Part shown: positions 35,551-46,435 of the stretch, one piece after another
How the letters are laid out: each line of letters begins with the position of its first letter
Position numbering within the stretch: position 1 is the first letter of the stretch
Assembly (NCBI GenBank): GCA_963573385.1
Contig: CAUYLG010022275.1
Coordinates: 40,474 to 104,473, forward strand
Origin: Cacajao melanocephalus
Lineage: Eukaryota > Chordata > Mammalia > Primates > Pitheciidae
Direction of reading: 5' to 3'
DNA: 64,000 nucleotides
Translations under genes and position numbers: made by a program
The notes under the pieces: model-generated
Databases searched by the model: none
Told to the model about the DNA's origin: nothing
The model's input: only the letters and a program-made list of their open reading frames with translations

Positions 35551-36504
35551 AACTGACTACCTAGTTGAGCTTGGTAAAGTCACTTAGCTTCTCCGGAGGA
35601 CTGATCAATTTCTTATATACAGAATGAACTTAGAAACTCTATAATCCCATGAAAATACATTACATGTTCTGTGACCTTGTATATTTTGTAATTTTGTTTT
35701 ACCCACACATTCAAAGGCTGTATTTCACAGCTGTTCATTCTCTTTTAGTCAATTATGTAGATTAGCCCACCCCAGACAAGCAAATACAGGCCTCTCCCCA
35801 AGGAGTCCCACTTAATATTTTTCCCTGATTGAAGGTCTCCCTCAGCATTCCTCGCCGTTCTATCTTCTTGATTTACCTCCACAGAGGCCTTCTGCTTAGA
35901 TTAAAATTTCCAAGACTCATGCATAATTGTTTTTTAAAAGCTCTTTAAAAGTCCTCATATAGAGTCACATGCAGTACTATGCTCAACTCTGTAATCACCA
36001 AAAAAAGTAAGATTGCTAGCAATCATGTTCCCATTTGATAAATCATGCATTTCAGATTAGAGCTATTTGTACTCTTCTGCAGCTGTTTGGCCTTCTGTGA
36101 CTCTTTGATTTTCTGGAATCTTATCCTCTGCAAAGAAACTGTGACCATTAAAGGGATACACAGGTTTCTGCCACAAATGCAAGCACTATTATGAAGACAT
36201 TCCCTTAAATAGCATGCCTGTGGAGTCAAAACAGCACTATGCAACAAAATCTAATTTTTGTGAGCATATAAATGCTACTCAATCAAAAATATTAATAGAT
36301 ATAGATATATCAGCCCCAGTCATTATTTTTCTTCTGTTACTAGTTCTTTGATGACCAACCTTTCTTGTATTACATTCCTGGCAGTCTCACCTATAGTCCT
36401 TTGTTTATCTCAGAGGTGAGAATATACTGTCTTCTAAGTTATGTCTTAAAGGAAGTCTGCATCCCTGAAAAAGAGTAATCATTCTCTTTTTTAAATTGTA
36501 ACCA
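35551..36504. other. No gene recognised
   Basis: Unclassified. The minus-strand frame at 36023-36247 has no recognisable domain. Confidence 0.35.
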
Positions 36505-38035
36505 CTGAAATCTGGACTCCTATCTCCCACCGTATACAACAATTAACTCAAGATGGATTAAATACTTCAATGTAAGTCCCAAAGCTATAAGATCCCAGAA
36601 GAAAACCCAGGAAAAGCTCTTCTTGACCCTTGGTATAGGCAAATAATTTATAACTAAGACCTCAAAAGCAAATGCAAAAAAAAAAAAAAAAAAAAAGACA
36701 AATGGGACTTAATTAAACCAAAGGGCTTCTGCACATCTGCAAGGCAAAAGAAACAATCAACAGGCAGCCTACAGAATGGAAGAAAATGTTTGCAAACTAG
36801 GCTTTTGACAAAGACTATTATCCAGAATCTACAAGGAACTCAAACAATGGAACGAGAAAAAAAATAACATCATTAAAAAGTGAGGAAAAGACATTAACAG
36901 ACATTTCTGGACAAGTGCTATGGCTCACACCTATAATCCCGGCACTTTGAGATGCTGAGGAGGGCGGATTGCTTGAGCCCAGGAATTTGAGACCAGTGGG
37001 GGCAACACGGCAAAATCCCATCTCTACAAAAAAATACAAAATTAGCTGGGAATGGTGGCATACGCCTGTGGTCCCAGCTACTTGGAAAGCTGAGATGAGA
37101 GGATCACCTGAGCCTTGGAGATCAAGTCTGCTGTGAGCCTTGGTTGAGACACTGCACTCTAGCCTGGGTGATAGAGCAAGACCCTGAGTCAAAAACAAAC
37201 AAACAAACTAAAAAGTTATTTCTCAAAAGAAGCCATACAAGTAGTCCACAAACATGAAAAAAATGTTCAACATCATTAATCATCAGAGAAATGCATGTTA
37301 AAACCATTATAAGATACCATCTCACCTCAGTCAGAATGGCTATTATGGAAAAGTGAAAAACAGCAGATGTTGGCAAGGATATGGTGAAAAGGGAACACTT
37401 ACACACTGTTGGTGGGAATGTAAATTAGTATAACCTTTTTGAAAAACAGTGTGGAGATTTCTCAAAGAACTAAAAGTAGAGCTATTATCCAACCAAGCAA
37501 TCTAACTACTGGGTGTCTAACCAAAGGAAAATTAATCATTACACCAAAAAGATACCTGCTCTTGTACATTTATCTCAGCACTATTCACAATAGCAAAATC
37601 ATGGAATCAATCTAAGTGTCCATCGACAAATGACTAGATAAGGAAAACGAGGTACATACATACTACAGAATTCTATGCATCAATGAAAAAGAATGAAATC
37701 ATGTTTACATCAACACGGGTGGGGCTGGAGGCCATTATCCTAAGTGAAATAACTCAGAAACAGGTAAATACTGCATGTTCTTCACTTGTAAGTGGGAGCT
37801 AAACAATGTGTACACATGTACTTACAAAAGCAAATAACAGACACTAAGCACTGCAAATGGTAGGGAGGTAGGAGGGCAGTGAGAGTTGAAAAATTACCTA
37901 CAGGGTTCAACGTTCACTATTTTGGTAATGGGTACCCTAGAATCCCAAGCCTCACCATTATGCAATATATCCATATAACAAACCTGACCATATACCTTCT
38001 GAATCTATAAAAATAAAAGTAAATAAATATTTTAA
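36505..38035 (+). mobile_element. L1 (L1PB/L1MA-class) 3' half: ORF2 C-terminal region and 3' UTR
   Basis: Enters ORF2 late at GGACTCCTATCTCCCACCGT and runs through GGCTTCTGCACATCTGCAAG, CATCATTAATCATCAGAGAA, GCTGGAGGCCATTATCCTAA and CACTTGTAAGTGGGAGCTAA to an A-rich tail near 38035. 5'-truncated, as most L1 copies are. The reading frame is broken by stops and a 21-base A-run (36676-36699). An Alu is inserted at 36909-37208. Confidence 0.93.
36909..37208 (+). mobile_element. Alu SINE (J-like), sense, inside L1 ORF2
   Basis: GGCTCACACCTATAATCCCG, GCGGATTGCTTGAGCCCAGG, AAAAAATACAAAATTAGCTG and CACTGCACTCTAGCCTGGGT, with a CAAA-type tail. It interrupts the L1 motif GACATTTCTCAAAAGAAG: GACATTTCT lies before it and TATTTCTCAAAAGAAG after it, which also gives the degraded target duplication. 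Confidence 0.95.
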
Positions 38036-38410
38036 AATATCATGATAAGAAATACAGTTGAAACAGAGTCCCTTACAGACTAGAAAGCCATTTTCTGATT
38101 ATTTCAAAAATGATTTTTTTCTCAATTTAAAACAAATGTCTCAATATGCCAGACACTTTTTATTGCATTCATTAAAAAACCTCTCTAATATTTTCTTTTG
38201 ATTTGTGACACATTGGAGTCATATCATTTCAGAACAAGTTGATCAGTTTTATACTAGTCTTTCAATTTTTTTAACAAATGCAAAAAAAATTGTGGCTTTA
38301 GGATGCTGAAGTACAGCTAGCCAGTGACAGACCAAGTTACAGCCTCAGCTGGGTGTCTTTTCACTTATTCCAAACATTATAATTCATCCTTCCAAACATT
38401 ATTTTAAAAC
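38036..38410. other. No recognised feature
   Basis: Unclassified AT-rich sequence after the L1 tail. Confidence 0.3.
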
Positions 38411-38830
38411 GTGAGCTACACATGTTGGGTGTCTTCTCTTCCCTTTCATTTCCACTATCTACCTTTAACCACCAAGTTCTGTGTCCCCAAAGAGGAGGCA
38501 GTTTGGACTTCCAAATCTGGCTCCCTAGGCTTCAGGGTGGATGCTGCCAATGGAGAGAGGAGCAGGAGTCTGGGGTGGGAGGAGAAGGAGACCACAGAAA
38601 TTGTCTCCCTCTGCAAAACCTGTGGCCATGTTCCCTTATCTGTTCCTTCCTATTCCCCTTCAGAACTGGAAGGCTGTGGATCCGGTGGCAACCTGGGGAT
38701 CCTATCTCTGAGAGGGAGGGAGTGCTCCTCTTCTCTTTGTAAATAGTCTTTTCATTGCACTCTCCTCAAATTATCCCATTTTCAGTGTGCCATCTGCTGC
38801 CTGTCAGGTCTCTGACTGATAGAATACATT
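38411..38830 (+). repeat. Possible ancient LTR or other dispersed repeat
   Basis: The end of this block (CTTTGTAAATAGTCTTTTCA, CACTCTCCTCAAATTATCCC, AGTGTGCCATCTGCTGCCTG, GGTCTCTGACTGATA) matches a word order I recall from an old mammalian repeat, probably an LTR. Two overlapping open frames (111 and 106 codons) lie here. They run in two frames over the same DNA and neither shows a known domain, so I treat them as chance in a GC-richer block. Confidence 0.35.
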
Positions 38831-38985
38831 AAAGATTTAAAATCTGAAGTTCTTCTAACTAGGCTGTCCATCAGAAAATTAGAACCCTTCCATTCCTGGG
38901 TCCTTTGTGTTGGGATTTTGGGGTTAAGGGTATGAAAGTTCCTTCCACCTTAAGTGAATTTCCCATTTCCTATCATTCTGATGCC

Positions 38986-39210
38986 AGCTCATCATAACCC
39001 ACCTAAGAAGATGTCTCTTATCACCCACCTAAAGCAGCCTTTCTTCCCTCACTGTTGGTCACTGCCTCAACCTCAGTTTTATTTTTTCATGATATTTGTC
39101 ACATTGGTAACTATCCTGTCTGTGTATTTGCTTAATTGCTATTTTCTGGGCCCCTTAGTGCATTCAGGCTCTGTCTAGTGTTGGGTTCTCCAGAAGCAGA
39201 CCCTGAAGGA
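38986..39210 (+). repeat. Left arm of a long imperfect inverted repeat
   Basis: Pairs with 39617-39809 in reverse complement. The longest exact stretch is 37 bases (39124-39160, from GTATTTGCTTAATTGCTATT through the GGCCCCTTAGTG block). TGTTGGGTTCTCCAGAAGC (39179-39197) is also matched exactly. Overall identity is roughly 85% over the inner 160 bases, with a 17-base or so length difference further out. The outer half (CAGTTTTATTTTTTCATGAT, TTTGTCAC) resembles the L2 3' region. Confidence 0.88.
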
Positions 39211-39616
39211 CATTTATTAAGGAACATCACCTGTGAAAGAAAGGAAGCTGTGGGGTTGAACAGAGAAAGACAGCAAACTGAGCTGCATGATGCAAGCCCC
39301 ACAGAGCCTCGGCATCCCAGCAGGGGAGATCTGGCAGGAGTGTTGCCATCAGAGCGACCCCAGAGAACTGAAATGGCCTTTATATCCTCTCTTTCTCACC
39401 ACTTACATATTTACACATTCCTGGGATATACAGCATCAGTGGACAGAGGAAAAATATGTGCAATTAATTTTTTTTCTCTCTCTCATGGTAGGGCACTTGC
39501 TAAAAGTTCAGTGGAAAACCTGTGACTGATCCAGTCTCTAACATGCCCCACACATATCTTCCCCACAGTACATGGTTGCAATTGCACGGAAAATATGTGT
39601 GAGGGCTTTTTAAAGG
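39211..39616. other. Spacer between the inverted-repeat arms
   Basis: About 406 bases. Contains CATTTATTAAGGAACATCAC, CTCGGCATCCCAGCAGGGGA and GTGTTGCCATCAGAGCGACC, which recall the body of an old LTR read backwards. With the arms' TGTTGGGTTCTCC...GGAGAACCCAACA ends the block could be an LTR or other element with short terminal inversions. A 129-codon frame (39136-39525) crosses it, with no domain I recognise. Confidence 0.4.
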
Positions 39617-39809
39617 GTCCTTCAGGATCGGCTTCTGGAGAACCCAACATTAGACCCTCAGTCCACTAAGGGGCCCAGAAAATAGCAATTAAGCAAATAC
39701 ATATGCAGGACAGTTTCAGGTGGTGACAAATATCATGAAGAAGAAAATAAAACAGGGTGAGTCAGCGACCAATGCTTTAGTTGGCTTCTTAGGTGGGCTG
39801 TGATGAGCT
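39617..39809 (-). repeat. Right arm of the long imperfect inverted repeat
   Basis: Reverse complement of 38986-39210. GGAGAACCCAACA, CACTAAGGGGCCCAGAAAAT, AGCAATTAAGCAAATAC and GACAAATATCATGAAG mirror the left arm. The outermost match is CTTCTTAGGTGGG...TGATGAGCT against AGCTCATCA...CCCACCTAAGAAG. Confidence 0.88.
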
Positions 39810-39884
39810 AAAATTCTCTTTTACATAAAATAAAATATTTTCTTTTACATAAAATAGGCAGTAACTATGTGCAAAAATGCTTAA

Positions 39885-40640
39885 CACCATTAGAAACCAC
39901 AGATATGTATTAGAAATAGAAATTAAGCCATGACAATTATCGCTTATCTAATCAGCAAAAATTAAACAAATTATATCTGGTACTACAAATTCTGCAGGAC
40001 AATAGATCCTCTTGCACATACTGGCAGGTGGACTGTAAATTGGCACAAACTTTCTGGAGGATAATTAGACAACATTAATCGAAATCCACCAAATGTGCAA
40101 CCATTTGTTCCTAAAAATACCACTTTAATAAATTAATGTGAATTTATAGAAAACTACATGCGAGGATGTTAAGAACAACTTTATTTATAATTGGGCAAAA
40201 AAATCTCAGAAACATTCTATATAAGTACTATATAGGTATATATGTATAGATAGCTAATATATAAGAATATTTAAATGAATTTTGATCCATTCCATATACA
40301 TATTATATAGATATATATGTATATACAGCGAATATATAAGGATGTTTAAGTCAATTTTAATCCAGTCACATGATACAATAAAAAACACTTTGAGAAGAGT
40401 GAGGACATAGGAAAGTTTTATTAATAAGTGAAGATTAAAAGAGCATATAGGAAATCAAGTTGTATAGTATAATTTCACATTTATTTAAAAAGGTATATTA
40501 AGTGCACAGTTAAATGACTAAAAATATACTAAAATAAGCAGTGGAAATATAGTTGATTTTTATTTTCTTATATTTTCTATAGTTTAACTGTTTCTATGGT
40601 GAATATGTATTTTTCCCTCTAAAAAATGTTATTAAGAGAA
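39885..40640 (+). mobile_element. Old L1M 3' region with a 75-bp internal tandem duplication
   Basis: TTCTGCAGGACAATAGATCC, GGTGGACTGTAAATTGGCAC, AAACTTTCTGGAGGATAATT, GAACAACTTTATTTATAATT and TTTTATTTTCTTATATTTTC, then CTATGGTGAATATGTATTTT, follow the late ORF2 to 3' UTR order of old L1M/HAL1 copies. 40228-40302 and 40303-40372 are two diverged copies of one 75-base unit (TATAGRTATATATGTATA...AATATATAAGRATRTTTAA). Confidence 0.65.
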
Positions 40641-41254
40641 TTTACCCTAAGATTGCACTAAGGCTATTCCTTGTAGCTGACTTACTCTATTTGCAATAGT
40701 CTGCACTGTCTATATGAAATACAGGACATGCATTGGATACTAACATTCCACGGGTTGTAAATGATCAGCATAACTACATCAAATGTAGGCACTTTAATAA
40801 ATTACATGTGCCATTTAAATGTTGGTGGAAATATCATCATTTAATTACAGGTTTTCAAAGTAGAAAGATGATAAAATGATGTCTATACAAATATCTTTCT
40901 AATGATTGAGTTCCTTCCATAAGATCTCTGTAATTATTGTTCTAATGAATCTCTTCAGTGATTTGGAACTCATTCTCTTTGAAAGGAACCTATTCCATCT
41001 TTGAAAAGCTATGATTACCAGGAAGTTTTTCTATATTTAACACTTTCAATTCTTTAATTGTAAATTATTTCTTCATGTACTTGCAGGTTTTGTTTTTTTT
41101 GTCTGAGGGTCGTTTCTCTTTTTCTTAGTGATTCATCTGAGTTTTTGATATTTTGTTGTGATAAAAGCTATTAATCATTTACATTTTTATTTCTTAAACT
41201 GTTTTGTGCTGGGAAAATCCTTCTTCATCCTGAGAGAAGATAAAGATTTCAAGA
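40641..41254. other. No recognised feature
   Basis: T-rich unclassified sequence up to the Tigger1 left end. Confidence 0.3.
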
Positions 41255-43637
41255 TAGGCATACCTCCTTTTATTGTGCTTTGCTTTATTGCACCTTGCAG
41301 ACACTGTGTTCTTTACAAATATAAGTTTTATGATAACCATGTGTCAATCAAGTCTGTTTGTTCCCATTTTTTCCAAATCATGTACTCACTTCCTGTCTCT
41401 GTATCAAATTTTGGTAATTCTCACAATATTTCCAACTTTTCAATTTTTATCATATCTGTCACAGTCACCTGTGATCAGTAATTTTTGACATTACTATTGT
41501 AATTGTTTTGGGGAGCCATGAAGCATGTCCATATAAGACAATGAACTTAACAGAATGCTTGTTTTATGACCAGCCATACTCATCCCTCTCTCTCTCCTCA
41601 GGCTTTCCTATTTTTCTGAGACATAATGATATTGAAATTAGTCCAATTAATAATTCTACAATGGCCTCTAGGTGTTCTAGTGAAAGAAAAGTTTCCATGT
41701 CTCTCACTTTAAAGCAAAGCTATAAGTGATTAAACTTAGTAAGAAAGGCATGCAATAGCCAAAACAGACTGAAAGCTAGGCCTCCTGTTGCAAATAGCCA
41801 AGTTACAAATGCAAAACCAAAGCTCCTGAAGGAAATTTAAAGTGCTATGCCAATGAACACATGAATGATAAGAAAGCAAAATGACATTATTTCTGGTATG
41901 AAGGAAGTTTTAGTGCTCGGGATGGAAGATCAAATCATCCACAACATTCCCTTAAGCCAAAGCGTAATCCAGAGGAAAGCTCTAAATCTCTTTAATTTCA
42001 TGAAGGCTATGAGAGGTGAGGAAGCTGCAGAAGACAAGTTGAAAGCTAGCAGAGGTTGGTTCATAAAGTTTAAGGAAAGAAGTCATCTCCATAACATAAA
42101 AGTGCAAGGTGAAGTTCAAGTGCTGATGGAGAAAAGCTGTAGAAAATTATCCAGAAGATCTAGCTAAGATAACTGATGAAGGTGCTACTCCACACAACAG
42201 AGTTTAAATATAGACAAAACAGCCTTCCATTGGAAGAAGATGCTATCTAGGACTTCCATAGCTAGAGAGGAGAAGTCAATTCCTGGATTCCAAGCTTTAA
42301 TGGGCAGGCTGACTTTCTTGTTAAGTAAGGGCTAATGCAGCTGGTGACTTTAAGTTGAAGGTAGGGCTCACTGACCATTCCCAAAATCATAAGACTGTTA
42401 AGAGTTATGCTAAATCTGCTTTGCCTGTGCTCTATGCCTGTCCATTTGGAAGGACAAAGCCTGTACATCTGTTTACAGCATGATTTACTGACTATTTTAA
42501 GCCTACTGTTGAGACCTACTGCTCAAAAAGCATAGGTTCTTTTCAAAATGTTAGTCTTCATTGACAATGCACCTGGCCACCCAAGAGCCCTTATGGAGAT
42601 GTATAAGGAAATTAACATTTTTATACCTACTACTGTGACATCCATTTGGTTGCCCATGGATGAAGGGGTAATTTTGATTTTCAAGTCTCATTATTTAAGA
42701 AATACATTTCATAAGGTTATTGCTGTCATGTATAGTGATTCCTTTGATTGATCTGGGCAAAGTAAATTGAAAACCTGGAAAGGATTCACCATTCCTGATG
42801 CCATTAAGAACATTAGTGATTCATGGGAGGAGGTCAAAAAACCAACATTTATAAGAGTTTAGGATAAGTTGACTCTACCCGCATTGATGGCTTTAAGGAG
42901 TTTATGACTACAGTGGAGGAAGTCACTACAGATGTAGTAGAAATATTAAGAGAGCTAGAATTAGAAGTGGAGCTTGAAGATGTGACTGAATTGATGTGAT
43001 CTGATGATGAAACTTTCATGATTGAGAATTTTTTTCTTTTGGACAGGCAAAGAGTGATTTCTTGAGACGAAATCTATTCCAGGTGAGAATGCTATGAATA
43101 TTGTTGAAATGACAAAGAAGAACTTACATTATTACATAAACTTACTTGATAAAGCAGCAGCATTGTTTGAGAGGACTGACTCCAATTTTGAGAGAAGTTA
43201 TGAGGGTTAAATGCTATCAAACAGCAAAGCATGCCACAGAGAAATCTTTTGTGAAATGAAGACTCAATCAATATGACAAGCTTCATTGTTCTCTTATTTT
43301 AATAAATTGTCCCAGACACCCCAAGTCAGCAATCACCATCCTGATCAGTCAGCAGCCATAAACATCAAGATAAGGTTCCACATCACCAAAAAGATTATGA
43401 CTCACTGAAGGCTCAGATGATCATCAGTACATTTTTTTAGCAGTAAAGTATTTTTAAACCAAGGAATGTATATTATTTTTATTAAACATAATGTTACTAC
43501 ACACAATACACTACAGTATAGGGTAAACATAACTTTTTTTTCATTGGGAAACAAAAATTGTGATTCACTTTATTGAGATATTTGCTTTATTGCAGTGGTC
43601 TAGGAAAAAAACCTGCAATATCTCTGCCATATGCCTC
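41255..43637 (+). mobile_element. Tigger1 DNA transposon (Tc1/mariner, pogo/Tigger group), nearly full length
   Basis: Left terminal repeat TAGGCATACCTCCTTTTATT (41255-41274) faces the right end GCAATATCTCTGCCATATGC...CTC (to 43637), with the expected inverted GGCATACCTC/GCCATATGCCTC pairing. The length of about 2.38 kb is close to the 2.4 kb of intact Tigger1. Internal words GCTTTGCTTTATTGCACCTT, GAACTTAACAGAATGC, CACAACATTCCCTTAAGCCA, GGCTCAGATGATCATCAGTA and GATATTTGCTTTATTGCAGT run collinearly. The TA target bases expected on both sides are blurred by mutation. Fragments of old L1M occur on both sides. This is a fossil cut-and-paste element, transposed in early primates. Confidence 0.95.
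41661..43445 (+). pseudogene. Tigger1 transposase, dead copy (DDE/D pogo-type)
   Basis: An intact Tigger1 transposase has an N-terminal psq/CENP-B helix-turn-helix DNA-binding region and a DDE/D catalytic domain; it is related to the TIGD and CENP-B proteins. Here the start ATGGCCTCTAGGTGTTCTAG (41661) opens a frame that fails by 41729. A second stretch, 41865-42167, holds the CENP-B-type DNA-binding half ([26 protein letters not shown]). Asp codons are still present at the three catalytic sites: 42213-42215 (IDKTAF; the following E has become K), 42563-42565 (FIDNAPGHP) and 42659-42661 (PMDEGV), the last two in one open frame with 31 residues between them. The C-terminal end reads KRL-like to SDD before the stop near 43430. 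Several stops and frameshifts make it inactive. Confidence 0.92.
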
Positions 43638-43744
43638 ATATTTCTATCTGTCTTATGGTCTCAATATTTATGGTTAATTATTAAATCTATCAGAAATGTA
43701 TATTGACACAGTGTGTGCATGAGAATATAGCTTACGTTTTTCAT

Positions 43745-44060
43745 AGAAACAATGGGGTACCATCTTTCTCCTAGTAAATTGTCTTTTTTTTTTTTAAATG
43801 TAGTAAGTGGTGAGGATGTGAATAAACTGACATTCTCATAATTGCTTGCAGAATATTAATTGGTTCAACCTTTGTAAAGGGTAACTTGGATATCAAAGAT
43901 CTCTCACATGTTGACCCAGTAGTGTTACTTACAGTATTTTATCCACGGGAAGCAAGTAGAGAAGATAAAAAGCAGACACAAGGATCTGCATTACTACATG
44001 ACTCATAACAGCAAGGAGTGGGAGCACAGTATTTGGTAAAGGAACATAGTCTTGTCCTGT
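43745..44060 (+). mobile_element. Old L1M fragment
   Basis: AATGGGGTACCATCTTTCTC, GTGGTGAGGATGTGAATAAA, TTGGTTCAACCTTTGTAAAG, GTTGACCCAGTAGTGTTACT and AAGGATCTGCATTACTACAT follow the late ORF2 to 3' order of old L1M copies. Heavily mutated. Confidence 0.6.
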
Positions 44061-46079
44061 ACACAGGAACTGAGGGCAAGAATAGGATTATGGAAATCAA
44101 GCAGTGCTGGACTTGGGTCTTGATTTTACCTCTCGCTATGTAGAGAAGCTGCTAATATGCAAAAGGTCCTTTTGAACTCTGGACAAAAATTTGTTCAGAA
44201 TTGAATGGAAGCAGGACCCTGAGACTCTCCCCAAAAAGCAATAAGCATATTTTTCTTCTAACTTGTGGAAATAATTTCATTTCTTCAGAAGCTTTTAATT
44301 ACGTAGAGGAGTTCTAAAGGGTCAATGGGAGTGGGTGGTACATGCAAGTCATGGCAACCAAAACTGAAGTTGTGAGAACCTTTTATAAGTGAAGACAGAT
44401 TAAGACGAAAATCATCTAGAAGACAAATCAGAAAAAAAAATGTACTTGACTGAAAATTCCCTCTCAAAACACACATCTGTAATGCAGAGTTGTTTAAAAA
44501 CACAAGATGAAATGAAGAAAAACATCCCCTTGTACCCAAATGATGGCACATTTAGTAAGAAACTCAGTTGACTAAATAAAGAATTAAAGCAGAATGAAAT
44601 GAATCATAATAAAAAGAAACTGGGACTTAATTTAAAGAAGGATTTCAAAGAAACAAAGACTCAGAAGAAAAGGGTATAAATACTTATGTTGGGAATTACA
44701 CACAATTTACAATGAAAACCGCTAACATTATTATAGCACATTGGCAAAAAGGCAAGGATGAAAACAATCACACTTTATCCCTGGATGAAGAAAGAAAACT
44801 GATAACAGAAGCTATTAGAAAAGAAGATGTGTATTACACCATTGTCATATGAAGAATTTCATTTCATACAAGCTGGAAGATGGGAATAGGGTTGAAAGAA
44901 TGAGAGAATGGTCAACCAGGATAAAGAACAGCTGCGTTGTGACTATTTCCCAATAATTCCCCATCCTGGTTTCTGACTCTTTCCTGTCTCTGTCTTTTGT
45001 TTCTCTTTCTCTTAAAAAATAAAGAGCAAAAAATACGGCAAAAGGGCTTCATAATTCAGTAAAATAATACAGGATATTAAAATCTGAAAATTAATTGTCT
45101 AACTAATGGCTGAATGAACTCTGTTTTTCTAACTGGAGAAGAAGGAGAAGGCTAATAGATGTCATAACAGTCTCCATTTATATGAAGGGCTTTAGGCAGT
45201 GATGATCAGCTGTCCACATTTTCTGCAATGGACCAAACAGGAAGCTTTGACCACAAATTATAACATAAAGGACTTGGAGGATTAAGGATAAATAGAAAGA
45301 TTACTTGGTCGATAGTGAGGGCTGTAAAATAATGAAATGGCTCTCCAGAAGAGATGGTAGATTTTCCTTTCTGGAAATGATGGTTAAAGAATTGGTTTAC
45401 CTGTCAAGGTGATGGAGGTAGGGCCTACCCATGACTCAGAATGGTCTCAGTGGGCGGGGGGGGGGGTCTGTACTTTCAGGTTCACCAAAACAGCCTATAT
45501 CTTTAATTCCTAGGAACTGAAGCAAATGCCTAAATCCTCTATAGCCTCAGCATACCTTTGTTAATTTGGCTTGTAATGAATTTTAGCTTAAAAAAACACA
45601 AAAACTTTAGAGATTGCTAATTGTAATTACATAACTAAAGAGTGCTAATACATTAAAGTATCTCAAAGCATGCTTAATGACCAACGGCTAGGTAAAGATG
45701 TATTTCTGTCAGGTAATTATTAACAAAATGGTTTAGGAGCATTCTCAGAGCACTGGGATGCAACATTATAAGTTGCTTACAATTTTCATGCTCAGCGTTC
45801 ACAGTAGTTAAGAGATTGGTGGTGGTTTGTAATACTACAACATTGCTAATGAGTAATTATTTCTAGAGCAATTACTTTTAAGTGATTAAGATGCATTGTA
45901 CTGCTGTGACACAACTGATTTTATATTTAGTTTCTCAATAACCTCCTTGCCTTTCCCACTCCACCCCGTCTCCTCCTGCCCCATTCCAAAGTATATTAGA
46001 CTCTGTTTTCCTGAGAGGAGAAAAAAGATAGTCTAATAATTACCAAATGAATGCCATCTCTTGAGAGAAATACAATGCA
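44061..46079. other. No gene; 11-G homopolymer at 45456-45466
   Basis: Unclassified. The minus-strand 88-codon frame (44285-44551) has no known domain. The G-run is unusual in this AT-rich window. 45940-45985 is a short C-rich patch. Confidence 0.35.
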
Positions 46080-46435
46080 ATAGACTAGTGGCTGCTAAAT
46101 CCTTTGTTTTGTTTTGTTTTTTGTAGTTGCAACTTTGAGGTTTACAACACAATTTGACAGGATACAAATAGATAGTAAAATGGTTAGTTCAGTGAAGCAA
46201 ATTAACATATTTATCATCTCAGAGACTTACGTGTGTGTGTGACAAGAGCAGCTGAAATCCACTTGACAAAAATTACTAACACAATTTTATTATCTATAGT
46301 CTTCATGTTGAACATTAGTGTTCCAGATTTGTTTATCCTACATATATGCTACTTTGTATTTTTTCACCTATATCTCCTCATTTCATCCCCTACACCCTGG
46401 GTAACCACTGTTTTATTTTCCACCACCAGGGTGTT
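46080..46435 (-). mobile_element. Old L1 3' UTR fragment, antisense
   Basis: AGCAAATTAACATATTTATC, ACACAATTTTATTATCTATA, GTCTTCATGTTGAACATTAG, TCATCCCCTACACCCTGGGT and AACCACTGTTTTATTTTCCA mirror the L1M 3' UTR as at 940-1245. Confidence 0.6.

Noticed and set aside
38411..38746. Two overlapping frames of 111 and 106 codons
   Set aside because: Both frames are open over the same GC-richer repeat-like DNA, with no domain, and no splice-site or promoter context that I could support.
39136..39525. 129-codon frame
   Set aside because: Crosses the boundary of the inverted-repeat arm and spacer; no recognised domain.
41865..42167. A functional transposase-derived gene
   Set aside because: The 100-codon piece is only the DNA-binding half of Tigger1, lacks a promoter or exon structure, and is followed by stops and frameshifts.
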